IMG/VR virus record: IMGVR_UViG_3300037586_005480
Coordinates: 1-37,063 of that record
Source: a virus
Length of the DNA: 37,063 bases
Strand: one strand, 5' to 3'
Shown: in pieces, positions 6,629 through 12,483 of the stretch
Layout of the letters: each line of letters opens with the position of its first letter
How positions within the stretch are numbered: position 1 is the first letter of the stretch
Program-made: the position numbers and the translations under genes
The notes under the pieces: model-generated
What the model was told of the DNA's origin: nothing
What the model saw: the letters and a program-made list of their open reading frames with translations, nothing else
The model's database searches: none

Positions 6629-6832
6629 ATGGCTGACAAACTCACCTGCATTGACTGCGGGAAAACGGGAGCAGATGTTCAACCCACAACCACCCCAGAC
6701 CGTCGGGACTTCAAGACGTTCGATAGGTGTCCGCAGTGCTTCGACAAGCGACTCAAGAGTGCTCGACAGACGATGAATCGGTACCCTGAGTCGTTCATGG
6801 GTCGCTGCCCCCTCGACTATCCGGAGTGGTAG
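6629..6832 (+). CDS. Zinc-ribbon early protein
   Basis: 67 aa from ATG 6629, chosen because AAGGAGGA lies 6 nt upstream; the longer in-frame reading from 6443 overlaps the previous gene. Cys pairs CIDC (about residues 6-9) and CPQC (about 33-36) form a CxxC-x23-CxxC zinc ribbon like those in small RNA-polymerase or ribosome-associated proteins. The C-terminal half is basic and helical. Confidence 0.75.
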   Translation: MADKLTCIDCGKTGADVQPTTTPDRRDFKTFDRCPQCFDKRLKSARQTMNRYPESFMGRCPLDYPEW

Positions 6833-6903
6833 TGGAGGCCACGGTACTTCTCATATGCCTCGTGTTGATCTGCATCCTCGCGGGGGTGAGCTGTCTCTGG
6901 TGA
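6832..6903 (+). CDS. Putative 23-aa membrane micropeptide
   Basis: GTG 6832 overlaps the preceding TAG (TAGTG), a typical reinitiation arrangement. The predicted peptide MEATVLLICLVLICILAGVS is almost entirely one transmembrane helix and ends SCLW. It is too short for composition tests; support comes from coupling and the similar TM micropeptide at 8223. It could alter membrane physiology or inhibit superinfection. Confidence 0.42.
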   Translation: MEATVLLICLVLICILAGVSCLW

Positions 6904-6910
6904 TCAACCC

Positions 6911-6939
6911 GTGCATTGCGCTGCGCGCTGTGGTATAAT
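6911..6939 (+). promoter_or_regulatory. Early promoter copy 13
   Basis: GTGCAT, 17-bp spacer ending TGTGG, TATAAT. Confidence 0.88.
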
Positions 6940-6959
6940 GTAGGCACCAAGGAGGTAAG

Positions 6960-7184
6960 GTGTTACCAGTAGAAAGATATGTCCTCGTCCAGAGGTATGA
7001 GAGAGATTCATCGTGTGTTTATGACATGACACACGAACAGCTTCAGGTTCTTCTCGGCGAGGTGGGAGAGATGGAGCCCATCATCGACGCGATCAACGTG
7101 CTGAATGGCGCAAGTGTCGAGCAGCGGGCTCGGGATATTGGGTGTGACCCGGAGGACTTCGCATACGAAGTTCAGGGATTCTGA
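6960..7184 (+). CDS. Small hypothetical early protein
   Basis: 74 aa from GTG 6960 after AAGGAGG. Acidic and mainly helical after a short beta N-terminus (RYVLVQRYERDSS). The last segment (ARDIGCDPEDFAYEV) recalls small helix-turn-helix segments but is not convincing. Only gene of its unit. Function unknown. Confidence 0.68.
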   Translation: MLPVERYVLVQRYERDSSCVYDMTHEQLQVLLGEVGEMEPIIDAINVLNGASVEQRARDIGCDPEDFAYEVQGF

Positions 7185-7186
7185 TC

Positions 7187-7215
7187 GTGCAAAGGGATGG
7201 GTGCTGTGGTATAAT
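7187..7215 (+). promoter_or_regulatory. Early promoter copy 14, driving a non-coding RNA
   Basis: GTGCAA, 17-bp spacer ending TGTGG, TATAAT. It is followed by about 360 nt without a supported gene. Confidence 0.9.
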
Positions 7216-7221
7216 GGAGAC

Positions 7222-7555
7222 ATAAGGAGGCTGGCTGCGACGGTAGCCAGAGCCGGTGGGAATCGGCAGTCAACGTAGATAAGGCCTCGATCTGGTTAAG
7301 CTAACTCAGAACCCAGATCTCGCCGAGAACATCATCTGTAGTTAGTGATGATTGATGTTCGTACCGTAGCAGACGGATTCCCACCTCCTCCTTCTCTTTT
7401 CAAACTTGTGGGGGACACAGGCCAGAGAGATTTGGATAGATCACCGGGCACTTCGGTGGCTTGCCGGTTGAAGCCAAACTCGTGGTTGCGTAAGCGTGGT
7501 CGAAGTACTGACCTTACAGGCTGTGTCTAGATAGGGAAGTCGGGAACCCTATCAC
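7222..7555 (+). ncRNA. Structured non-coding RNA of about 330 nt, unknown class
   Basis: A transcript from the promoter at 7187 can fold into two closed domains. Domain 1: AAGGAGG 7224-7230 pairs with CCTCCTT 7387-7393, and GGTGGGAATC 7255-7264 pairs exactly with GATTCCCACC 7376-7385. Inside lie hairpins CTGGCT/AGCCAG (7231-7250) and GATCTGG/CCAGATC (about 7289-7319). Domain 2: GACACAG near 7414 pairs with CTGTGTC near 7521, enclosing ACCGG/CCGGT and TTTGG/CCAAA. A GATAGGG/CCCTATC hairpin (about 7531-7554) follows without a U tract. The AAGGAGG of domain 1 looks like a ribosome-binding site but is buried in the stem and has no start codon nearby. The 87-aa gene at 7578 follows and may be on the same transcript. 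Confidence 0.68.
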
Positions 7556-7577
7556 CATTTACAACAAAGGAAACATC

Positions 7578-7841
7578 ATGAGCATTCAAGACATTTACGA
7601 GGCAGCAGGCCTCACCCAACCTGAGATCGACGCCATCGACCGGTGCCTTGACAGCGACTGTCAGGACAGCGAAGTCGAGCAGTCAGGCTTTTCCAAGCTC
7701 CAGCATCACTTCTGTGAGACTGAGGAGATGCCATATGCTATCGCAACCCAGTCCAGCTGGCACCCGGAGAATACTGACACTCCTGATGAGTGGATTGTTG
7801 AGCACCTCCAGATGTGTAATATGACCCCGGCTGTGGTATAA
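7578..7841 (+). CDS. Small acidic hypothetical protein
   Basis: 87 aa from ATG 7578 after AAAGGAAAC. Acidic with several Cys and His residues (CLDSDCQDS, LQHHFCET), though spacing does not define a known zinc motif. Its final codons GTG GTA TAA are part of the next promoter: the TAA stop lies inside TATAAT. Its expression depends on reading through the RNA element at 7222, which could be a long regulatory leader. Function unknown. Confidence 0.68.
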   Translation: MSIQDIYEAAGLTQPEIDAIDRCLDSDCQDSEVEQSGFSKLQHHFCETEEMPYAIATQSSWHPENTDTPDEWIVEHLQMCNMTPAVV

Positions 7842-7842
7842 T
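7814..7842 (+). promoter_or_regulatory. Early promoter copy 15, overlapping a stop codon
   Basis: GTGTAA, 17-bp spacer ending TGTGG, TATAAT. The upstream gene ends within the -10. Confidence 0.88.
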
Positions 7843-7851
7843 GTAGGTACA

Positions 7852-7935
7852 AGGCAGGGACACTGCTCGCGTTGCCTCCCCATAGGGAACAAGGTGACCG
7901 TCTGGAGCCTACGGGCTAGGTCCCTCCTACGCTTT
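7852..7935 (+). promoter_or_regulatory. Possible structured leader of the 7949 gene
   Basis: The leader here is about 100 nt, against the usual 20-30. AGGGAC 7856-7861 can pair with GTCCCT 7920-7925, enclosing smaller possible helices (AGCC/GGCT near 7907-7916; alternative AGGCA/TGCCT at 7852-7877). It ends just before AAGGAGG. It may gate translation or carry a small RNA. No known riboswitch class recognised. Confidence 0.42.
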
Positions 7936-7948
7936 CCAAGGAGGAATC

Positions 7949-8140
7949 GTGAGATTCAAAATAAGAGACAGGGTAGTGCACAAGGATTACCCTAGCATCA
8001 AGGGAACTGTAGTCGATAGGCGTCCCAGCCTGGGCTTTCTTCTCGTCGCGTGGGACAGCCGTCCCGACCCACGAGGTGGACCGCCTCTCTATCTGCCGCC
8101 TAGCCGGCACATCGACTCAGCACTCATGCCGGCGGAGTGA
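7949..8140 (+). CDS. Small SH3-like hypothetical protein
   Basis: 63 aa from GTG 7949, preceded by AAGGAGG. The pattern FKIRDRVVHKD, IKGTVVDRR, FLLVAWDSRP is that of a small five-stranded SH3/KOW-like barrel with a GTV turn. A Pro-rich loop follows. Such folds recur in this window (2598, 17014, 19447). Likely a binding module; partner unknown. Confidence 0.68.
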   Translation: MRFKIRDRVVHKDYPSIKGTVVDRRPSLGFLLVAWDSRPDPRGGPPLYLPPSRHIDSALMPAE

Positions 8141-8142
8141 CT

Positions 8143-8223
8143 GTGAGAGAGCAGATATACAATCATGTCCTGCGCTATGACTTTCGCGGTGGATGGTACG
8201 TCGAGTTCCGGTGGAGGTGGTGA
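8143..8223 (+). CDS. Putative 26-aa aromatic micropeptide
   Basis: GTG 8143 follows the previous TGA by 2 nt and could be reached by reinitiation. The peptide MREQIYNHVLRYDFRGGW ends in a Trp/Arg cluster. Its TGA overlaps the ATG at 8223. Support is only positional. It may simply be a coupling leader for the next micropeptide. Confidence 0.35.
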   Translation: MREQIYNHVLRYDFRGGWYVEFRWRW

Positions 8224-8309
8224 TGTCATATGTTCTCTCATTCCTGACAGGATTCGTCATAGTGTGGGTGGTCCTGTGGATCTCAGACCCGCGTGCCAAT
8301 CGGCGCTAG
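8223..8309 (+). CDS. Putative 28-aa single-pass membrane peptide
   Basis: ATG 8223 overlaps the preceding TGA, and GGAGGTGG at 8213-8220 is a good ribosome-binding site. Residues 3-20 (YVLSFLTGFVIVWVVLWI) form a transmembrane helix followed by a basic end (DPRANRR), giving an N-out, C-in orientation. The end overlaps the next promoter. Function unknown; membrane micropeptides of this kind can act in superinfection exclusion. Confidence 0.5.
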   Translation: MSYVLSFLTGFVIVWVVLWISDPRANRR

Positions 8310-8321
8310 GCATGGTATAAT
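8293..8321 (+). promoter_or_regulatory. Early promoter copy 16
   Basis: GTGCCA, 17-bp spacer ending CATGG, TATAAT. The most diverged -35 of the set. Confidence 0.78.
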
Positions 8322-8343
8322 GGATACATCAAGGAGAAACCAC

Positions 8344-8514
8344 ATGATTAAGGTAGCACTTGGAGCGCTCTGCTCCTTTCTTATCCCGGGACTGGGACAA
8401 TTCTTTTACGGTAAGTGGGCCTGGGCTGCGCTCTGGCTTGTTCTTGCCATCTGTGCGGGACCGGTGATCAACATCGCGGCAGCCGCCCACGTCGTCTTCA
8501 TCGGCGTAGACTAG
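8344..8514 (+). CDS. TM2-domain-like two-helix membrane protein
   Basis: 56 aa from ATG 8344 after CAAGGAG. The first helix is followed by IPGLGQFFYGKWAWAALW, matching the PGxGQFYxGK signature of TM2-domain proteins, then a second helix. TM2 proteins are small integral membrane proteins of generally unknown role. The length equals a minimal TM2 unit. A longer in-frame reading from 8293 crosses the promoter and is rejected. Confidence 0.72.
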   Translation: MIKVALGALCSFLIPGLGQFFYGKWAWAALWLVLAICAGPVINIAAAAHVVFIGVD

Positions 8515-8522
8515 GAGTACAC

Positions 8523-8873
8523 ATGATCTTCGCACACCCGCCCATCGTGGTGCACAACGGTTCCTCTGTCTGCGTCTGCTTTCGGAAGGGAAAGAAGACG
8601 GTAAGCCTCGCTCTGGACGACAGCTGCGGAAGCCGGGAGGTCCTGAGCCGCGGAACGATTGACCTGTTTGTCGAGGGGGAACGTGACCCAGTTACGCCTG
8701 TGGTGTTCTCTGACCTGGCTCACGAGGAGGACACGGAGTGTAAGTTCCTCGTCGTTCCTGCAACCGTTGAGAACTTCATGAGGGCGATGAGGTGGGCGCA
8801 CTATGACTTCGACGGCTGGGCAAAGGACGCGGAGCGATACCTCGGAATAGAGCGTGCAAACAGACCACAGTAG
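8523..8873 (+). CDS. Hypothetical early protein
   Basis: 116 aa from ATG 8523, 8 nt after the previous stop with AGGAG upstream. The longer reading from 8415 lies inside the TM2-like gene and is rejected. It has a beta-rich N-terminal half (IVVHNGSSVCVCFRKGKKTVSLAL) and a helical C-terminus. The next promoter overlaps its end. No domain recognised. Confidence 0.68.
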   Translation: MIFAHPPIVVHNGSSVCVCFRKGKKTVSLALDDSCGSREVLSRGTIDLFVEGERDPVTPVVFSDLAHEEDTECKFLVVPATVENFMRAMRWAHYDFDGWAKDAERYLGIERANRPQ

Positions 8874-8882
8874 TGGTATAAT
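8854..8882 (+). promoter_or_regulatory. Early promoter copy 17, inside the 3' end of a gene
   Basis: GTGCAA, 17-bp spacer ending AGTGG, TATAAT. The -35 is within the last codons of the gene ending at 8873. Confidence 0.86.
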
Positions 8883-8908
8883 GTAGGCACCAACCAAGGA
8901 GGCCCACA

Positions 8909-9190
8909 GTGGCAGAACTCAAAATCTACACAGCCCGGAATCAACCCAGTATGCAGAGGTGGCGTGAGTCACAGGAGGCCGGCCTGAAGCTGGTCGAATA
9001 CCTCGTCCCAGTTGAGTGGTGGGCGTATGCCGATGACCGCCTGGACGGACGCGGTGACGCCGTGAAGAATGAGGCCTTCGTGGCCGTGAAGGCATACGAT
9101 GCCCTGGAGGCCAGGGGACTGGTGTGGCGTGAGTGGGGAGATATCAGCGGCTGCCGAGTCGGGGACGCGAAGATCAGGGAGGTGAAGTGA
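8909..9190 (+). CDS. Small hypothetical early protein
   Basis: 93 aa from GTG 8909 after AAGGAGG. Mainly helical with several Trp residues (VEWWAYADDRL, LVWREWGD). No cysteine pair or known motif. The stop overlaps the next start (TGATG), so the pair is co-translated. Function unknown. Confidence 0.68.
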   Translation: MAELKIYTARNQPSMQRWRESQEAGLKLVEYLVPVEWWAYADDRLDGRGDAVKNEAFVAVKAYDALEARGLVWREWGDISGCRVGDAKIREVK

Positions 9191-9501
9191 TGAAGCTATT
9201 CAGAGTCAGCAGGCCCGAGGGCGATAAGATCGATTACGACGAGTTTGACAGCTTCGTCTGCGCAGCACCGGAGAGCGCAGCGGCACGTCGACTACATCCC
9301 CGCGGACGTTACGTGTGGAATGAAGACACCCGCGGGTGGCACTGGGTGAACAGAGACACCGACGTGCCGGAGGAGTCGAGGTGTGAGGACCACAGCTGGA
9401 CGTGTGACATCGATAGCCTGGAAGTCGAACTCATCGGTACGTCGCCTCGCCCGGGATACCACGGAGCTGTGGTCATCCTGGCATCTTTCAATGCTGGGTA
9501 G
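9190..9501 (+). CDS. Hypothetical early protein
   Basis: 103 aa from ATG 9190, overlapping the preceding TGA by 1 nt, with AGGGAGG about 10 nt upstream. The longer reading from 9133 lies inside the upstream gene. A WNEDTRGWHWV segment (about residues 42-52) resembles short WxxxTxxWxW beta motifs. Two C-x6-C cysteines follow. Function unknown. Confidence 0.65.
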   Translation: MKLFRVSRPEGDKIDYDEFDSFVCAAPESAAARRLHPRGRYVWNEDTRGWHWVNRDTDVPEESRCEDHSWTCDIDSLEVELIGTSPRPGYHGAVVILASFNAG

Positions 9502-9502
9502 C

Positions 9503-9531
9503 GTGCATAGCGCAGCAATACGTGGTATAAT
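9503..9531 (+). promoter_or_regulatory. Early promoter copy 18
   Basis: GTGCAT, 17-bp spacer ending CGTGG, TATAAT. Last copy I find in the window. Confidence 0.84.
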
Positions 9532-9539
9532 GTAAACAC

Positions 9540-9558
9540 GGAAGGAATAAATCCTTCC
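9540..9558 (+). promoter_or_regulatory. 5' leader hairpin of paralogue C
   Basis: GGAAGGA-ATAAA-TCCTTCC, a perfect 7-bp stem right at the predicted 5' end of the transcript. It may protect the mRNA 5' end. The strand contains AAGGA, but the true ribosome-binding site is further down. Confidence 0.5.
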
Positions 9559-9584
9559 ACTGGACAAAAACCAAGGAGTCCATC

Positions 9585-9956
9585 ATGGCAGTTGCCAACA
9601 GTAGTTACGAATTCGAAATCACCTCCACTGAGGCGCGCGACGGCGCCCACCCGAAGTCCGGTCTCCTGACCGCGGTCGTGCAGGGAACGTGCACGGACAA
9701 GGACGGCAACGTCTTCGACTTCATCGCCACCAACAACCTCGACCAGCGGTACCCCGACCGCTTCAAGGTGAACTGGAACGGCTCGAAGGCTCGGATGCCT
9801 GAGGTCGTCGGCTTCGGCATCGCCGAGGACGTTCGCGAGGGGACCAAGGTCTCCGACGAACTCTACTTCACCCGCGGCGCGCGAATCGCAATTGCACGTA
9901 AGTGCAAGGCGCTCTTTCCGCTGGCTCGGTTGACCCCCGCCGCCGACGCCAGCTAG
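9585..9956 (+). CDS. Paralogous early family, member C
   Basis: 123 aa from ATG 9585 after ACCAAGGAG. Related to the proteins at 4429 and 5273 through the FTRGARIAIARKCKALFPL signature (about residues 95-113) and a beta-rich first half. It is longer in the middle, with an extra loop between the beta segment and the signature, and ends in a short Ala/Pro tail. A hairpin precedes it and a perfect inverted repeat follows. Function unknown. Confidence 0.78.
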   Translation: MAVANSSYEFEITSTEARDGAHPKSGLLTAVVQGTCTDKDGNVFDFIATNNLDQRYPDRFKVNWNGSKARMPEVVGFGIAEDVREGTKVSDELYFTRGARIAIARKCKALFPLARLTPAADAS

Positions 9957-9974
9957 GCGACTCGGCACAACATC

Positions 9975-9999
9975 GGCGGTCCGGGTAACCCGGACCGCC
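9975..9999 (+). terminator. Perfect 11-bp inverted repeat after paralogue C
   Basis: GGCGGTCCGGG-TAA-CCCGGACCGCC, a very stable stem with a 3-nt loop but no U tract. It may terminate inefficiently or protect the 3' end of the paralogue C mRNA. It is also a possible site for a dimeric protein. Confidence 0.5.
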
Positions 10000-10025
10000 A
10001 CCGCCCTTACACACGAGGACACAAT

Positions 10026-10166
10026 ATGCGTTACGACATCTACGTCGGAAAGACACTGTATCACTCCACCTACTCTCTGTCCGAGGCATTCGCCATGTTC
10101 CGTCGGTGGATCGGTGGTGGTCTCAACGTCAATATGAGGTTCAACCGGGTGAATCTGCCGCGGTAA
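10026..10166 (+). CDS. Small hypothetical protein
   Basis: 46 aa from ATG 10026, preceded by GAGGACACAAT. The sequence MRYDIYVGKTLYHSTYSLSE then AFAMFRRWIGGG resembles small beta-beta-alpha early proteins, ending in a basic tail. No early promoter directly precedes it, so it depends on read-through past the inverted repeat or on an unseen promoter. Function unknown. Confidence 0.5.
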   Translation: MRYDIYVGKTLYHSTYSLSEAFAMFRRWIGGGLNVNMRFNRVNLPR

Positions 10167-10252
10167 TAAATAAAAACACAAGAGGGGTATACAGCCACAT
10201 AGGAGACTGTAGTATTCCTGTCTTTACGCAACTCAATCAGGAGAGGAGAACC

Positions 10253-10336
10253 ATGTCAGTTATCGGAGCATCAGCTTTCGCTGGCCTGTGGTGTATGGCG
10301 TTGGTAGCTATGGCCAACGAAACATTCAGGGACTAG
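10253..10336 (+). CDS. Putative 27-aa membrane micropeptide
   Basis: ATG 10253 has a strong AGGAGAGGAG site upstream. The peptide starts MSVIGASAFAGLWCMALVAM, a single hydrophobic helix, and ends NETFRD. The in-frame reading from 10106 overlaps the 46-aa gene and lacks a ribosome-binding site. Another membrane micropeptide in the early region. Function unknown. Confidence 0.5.
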   Translation: MSVIGASAFAGLWCMALVAMANETFRD

Positions 10337-10733
10337 CACGAGTCAGACATCCTTGGGGCCGGGGGCCCTTTCTGTGGGGCTAGGAATGGGCTGCAGAGGG
10401 GGCCTCTACGCTCGTGCAAAGGGGCTGGAGGGGGCCCCTCTCTAGAGACCCAAAATGCCCTGGGGGGCACGCCCGGGGCGCGCCCTGGCCCCCTTAGGGG
10501 CTGCAAGCTCAGCCCTGCCGGGGGCCCTTGGGAGCGGGGTTTAGTCTACTTACCAATTTCCGGAGTTTTGAAAACCTTTGACTCAGCTCTATGTGTGTCT
10601 GCAGGGAGGGCAACAAGGGTACTACCTCTCCTGGTCCAGGACACGTGGTAAACAAAATTCCGAAACCACACAGAAAAGAAAAAAGGCTAATTTTACCCAA
10701 AAAATTCCGGAGAAAATTTTGCTACGATTCAAG
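10337..10733. other. Non-coding boundary with G/C tracts, then AT-rich repeats
   Basis: No supported gene in about 400 bp. The first 200 bp carry repeated GGGGGCC or GGGCCC blocks (near 10363, 10398, 10432, 10520) and runs of G on the plus strand at 10358-10390 that could form a G-quadruplex. The second half turns AT-rich and repeats AATTCCGGAG-like segments (near 10547 and 10703). Base composition changes here from GC-rich to AT-rich for the rest of the window. It may be a module boundary, an origin or a transcription stop; the sequence does not decide. Confidence 0.55.
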
Positions 10734-10742
10734 ATAGTTATA
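10734..10742 (+). promoter_or_regulatory. Candidate non-early promoter element (ATAGTTATA)
   Basis: ATAGTTATA ends 23 nt before the first tagged gene. The same 9-mer occurs at 14322 and 15782, and ATAATTATA variants at 17250 and 36920. Resembles a late-type -10-only promoter; inferred. Confidence 0.45.
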
Positions 10743-10765
10743 GAGGTATAGGGGACATAGTATCC

Positions 10766-11113
10766 ATGAAAATCACAAAGAGGCAGCTTAGACAGCTTAT
10801 TGTCAGTGAGGCCTCATCTTATCAAATGGCAAAGTATGATGAACAGTCGAATAACATCATGATGTTGACTGGTATCATTATGACAGGCATGCAGATGCAA
10901 ACGGGTAGCGAGCTAGATGAGGACGACGAGTATGAGTACGGTCAGGAAGTTAGATATCAGCTTGAAAAGTATCCAGCACTTACAGATTTTCTAGCCGGAG
11001 TATTTACGGAGATTAAATCAGGTGGTCGATTTCCTGTAACATCTGGTGTAGAAGATGTCGAAGCTGAAGATGAGACTCGTATGGATCTAGGCTATAAGGG
11101 AGACTATTCATGA
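10766..11113 (+). CDS. N-terminally tagged hypothetical protein
   Basis: 115 aa starting MKITKRQLRQLIVSE, the first of a long series of proteins sharing this N-terminal tag. After the tag the sequence is unrelated to other members: a hydrophobic helix rich in Met (IMMLTGIIMTGMQMQ, about residues 31-45) and an acidic second half. No clear L/I-x-E cleavage site follows the tag closely, except IVSE itself. Probably packaged or targeted by the tag. It overlaps the next gene's ATG by 4 nt. Confidence 0.72.
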   Translation: MKITKRQLRQLIVSEASSYQMAKYDEQSNNIMMLTGIIMTGMQMQTGSELDEDDEYEYGQEVRYQLEKYPALTDFLAGVFTEIKSGGRFPVTSGVEDVEAEDETRMDLGYKGDYS

Positions 11114-11757
11114 AAATCACAAAGAGACATCTAAGAAGAATCATTAAAGAGGAGCTATCATTACTTGTAGAGCAGATCGATCAAAAGACCGGTCGTGAAC
11201 TATACTATCCGCCAGGTGAGCCAGGGAGTGGTGTGGGTGATCGGAGGCTTACATATATTCGTGATCAATTTAAGTCGTTGGGCTTTGACGTAGAGGATAG
11301 AGCTACGAGAGAGACATCAGGATCCCCGATAATATATGTTTTTGGTCCACCAGCAGGATGGGAGTGGTACTTCATGGGGCCTGATCAGGGTGTTCCCAAC
11401 TATCAAGTCACAATCGGTAAGTCTTCTGAACCCTGTGAAGGCTACGACAGCAAATCACCCAACTGGGGTAAAGTCCGAAAAGAGTGCTTTGAACCCAGGG
11501 CACGTGCATTTGTTGATAAAATTGCAGAAATCATGTCTCGCCTGGAATTCAAGGCTAAGTCATTTGATAGAGACACAAGAGTAGACGAGGCACCGCACTA
11601 TGCCATATTCTACGGAGCGAGCATAGAGGGATCATCGAAACCTAACAGCAGTAACATCTTAATGACGATATTTGCAGCCGGCGGGAACATGGCGACGAAC
11701 GCTAGAATTTCATTTGAATTAGTAGGGGAGCCATCAGCCTTGAGGCCGGAGGACTGA
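11110..11757 (+). CDS. N-terminally tagged hypothetical protein
   Basis: 215 aa. Tag MKITKRHLRRIIKEELSLLVE with a possible prohead-protease-type site LVE|Q at residues 19-21. The remaining 190 aa form an alpha/beta domain with no recognised family. Residues about 80-120 (FGPPAGWEWYFMGPD) are Gly/Trp-rich. Two Cys flank a GYDSKSPNWG loop. Second gene of the operon at 10766. Likely a virion-internal or injected protein, by tag only. Confidence 0.72.
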   Translation: MKITKRHLRRIIKEELSLLVEQIDQKTGRELYYPPGEPGSGVGDRRLTYIRDQFKSLGFDVEDRATRETSGSPIIYVFGPPAGWEWYFMGPDQGVPNYQVTIGKSSEPCEGYDSKSPNWGKVRKECFEPRARAFVDKIAEIMSRLEFKAKSFDRDTRVDEAPHYAIFYGASIEGSSKPNSSNILMTIFAAGGNMATNARISFELVGEPSALRPED

Positions 11758-11782
11758 TGGCAACGTATAACTGGACAACTAC

Positions 11783-12157
11783 ATGAAGATAACACGGCGC
11801 CAGCTAAAGAATATCATAAGAGAGGAGACAAGACAGTCACTCTTAGAGTCACACGATGACTATCACTTTGGCTTCGGTCCTGAGGAGAGGTACGAGGTGA
11901 CAGGTGAGGAATCTCCAGACGTAGACCTATCAGATCGTGTTAGAGAGTTATACGATGCCTGGACCCCTCAGACCCCGGAGGGAGTAAGGTATAAGGTGCA
12001 GTTAGGTGAGCTCATAGGCATACATCCTGAAGAGGAGGAGGATGTATCTGAGGAGGAGCTAGAGGATATAGAGCCTATCCGGCTCTCCGCGCCCAAGTCC
12101 CAGGCAGAAATAGATCGTCTCGCCTATGGAGTGAGAACTGGTCGCTGGAGGAGATAA
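11783..12157 (+). CDS. N-terminally tagged acidic protein
   Basis: 124 aa with tag MKITRRQLKNIIREE followed by SLLE|S. The body is acidic (EEEEDVSEEELEDIE near residue 80) and ends basic (GVRTGRWRR). The tag is basic and amphipathic, contrasting strongly with the body, as expected of a removable propeptide. Function unknown. Confidence 0.7.
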   Translation: MKITRRQLKNIIREETRQSLLESHDDYHFGFGPEERYEVTGEESPDVDLSDRVRELYDAWTPQTPEGVRYKVQLGELIGIHPEEEEDVSEEELEDIEPIRLSAPKSQAEIDRLAYGVRTGRWRR

Positions 12158-12160
12158 CAC

Positions 12161-12469
12161 ATGAAAATGAGGAGACATCAGCTAAGTGAGATCATAAGGC
12201 GGATCATCCTTGAGCAGGATGCGCAGCATACAGTTCCTGCCACACACCTCATACTTGTCGGTACTCCTTGTGATGCCATCTCTGGATTACCAAACATGTG
12301 GGTGCTTGAGGCTCGTGTGACTACAGTAGAGGGTGGCACCATTGTTGACACACAAAGCGTAAGAGGTGCAACTAGCGCGGAAGATGCCATTGCAAAGATA
12401 CAGCCATGGGTAGAGCAGATGAAGACGAAATATCCCCAGGCTAAGCTAGCAGATCCAGAAGCACCTTGA
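12161..12469 (+). CDS. N-terminally tagged hypothetical protein
   Basis: 102 aa starting MKMRRHQLSEIIRRIILEQ, with IILE|Q as the likely processing site. The body is a compact alpha/beta domain: THLILVGTPCD, WVLEARVTTVEGG, EDAIAKIQPWVEQM. This resembles small double-psi or PepSY-like folds but no family can be named. Spaced 3 nt from the preceding stop. Confidence 0.7.
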   Translation: MKMRRHQLSEIIRRIILEQDAQHTVPATHLILVGTPCDAISGLPNMWVLEARVTTVEGGTIVDTQSVRGATSAEDAIAKIQPWVEQMKTKYPQAKLADPEAP

Positions 12470-12483
12470 TGAGGAGATAGTTA

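Noticed and set aside
7345-7530. 61-codon frame inside the 7222 RNA
   Set aside because: No ribosome-binding site, and it crosses both structured domains.
7861-7930. Cobalamin-type riboswitch
   Set aside because: A few bases resemble the AGGGAA...GGTG element, but the rest of the conserved core is missing and the downstream gene is unrelated.
9309-10181. Long minus-strand frame of 290 codons
   Set aside because: It lies opposite several plus-strand genes with promoters and ribosome-binding sites and has none itself. Such frames arise in GC-rich DNA.
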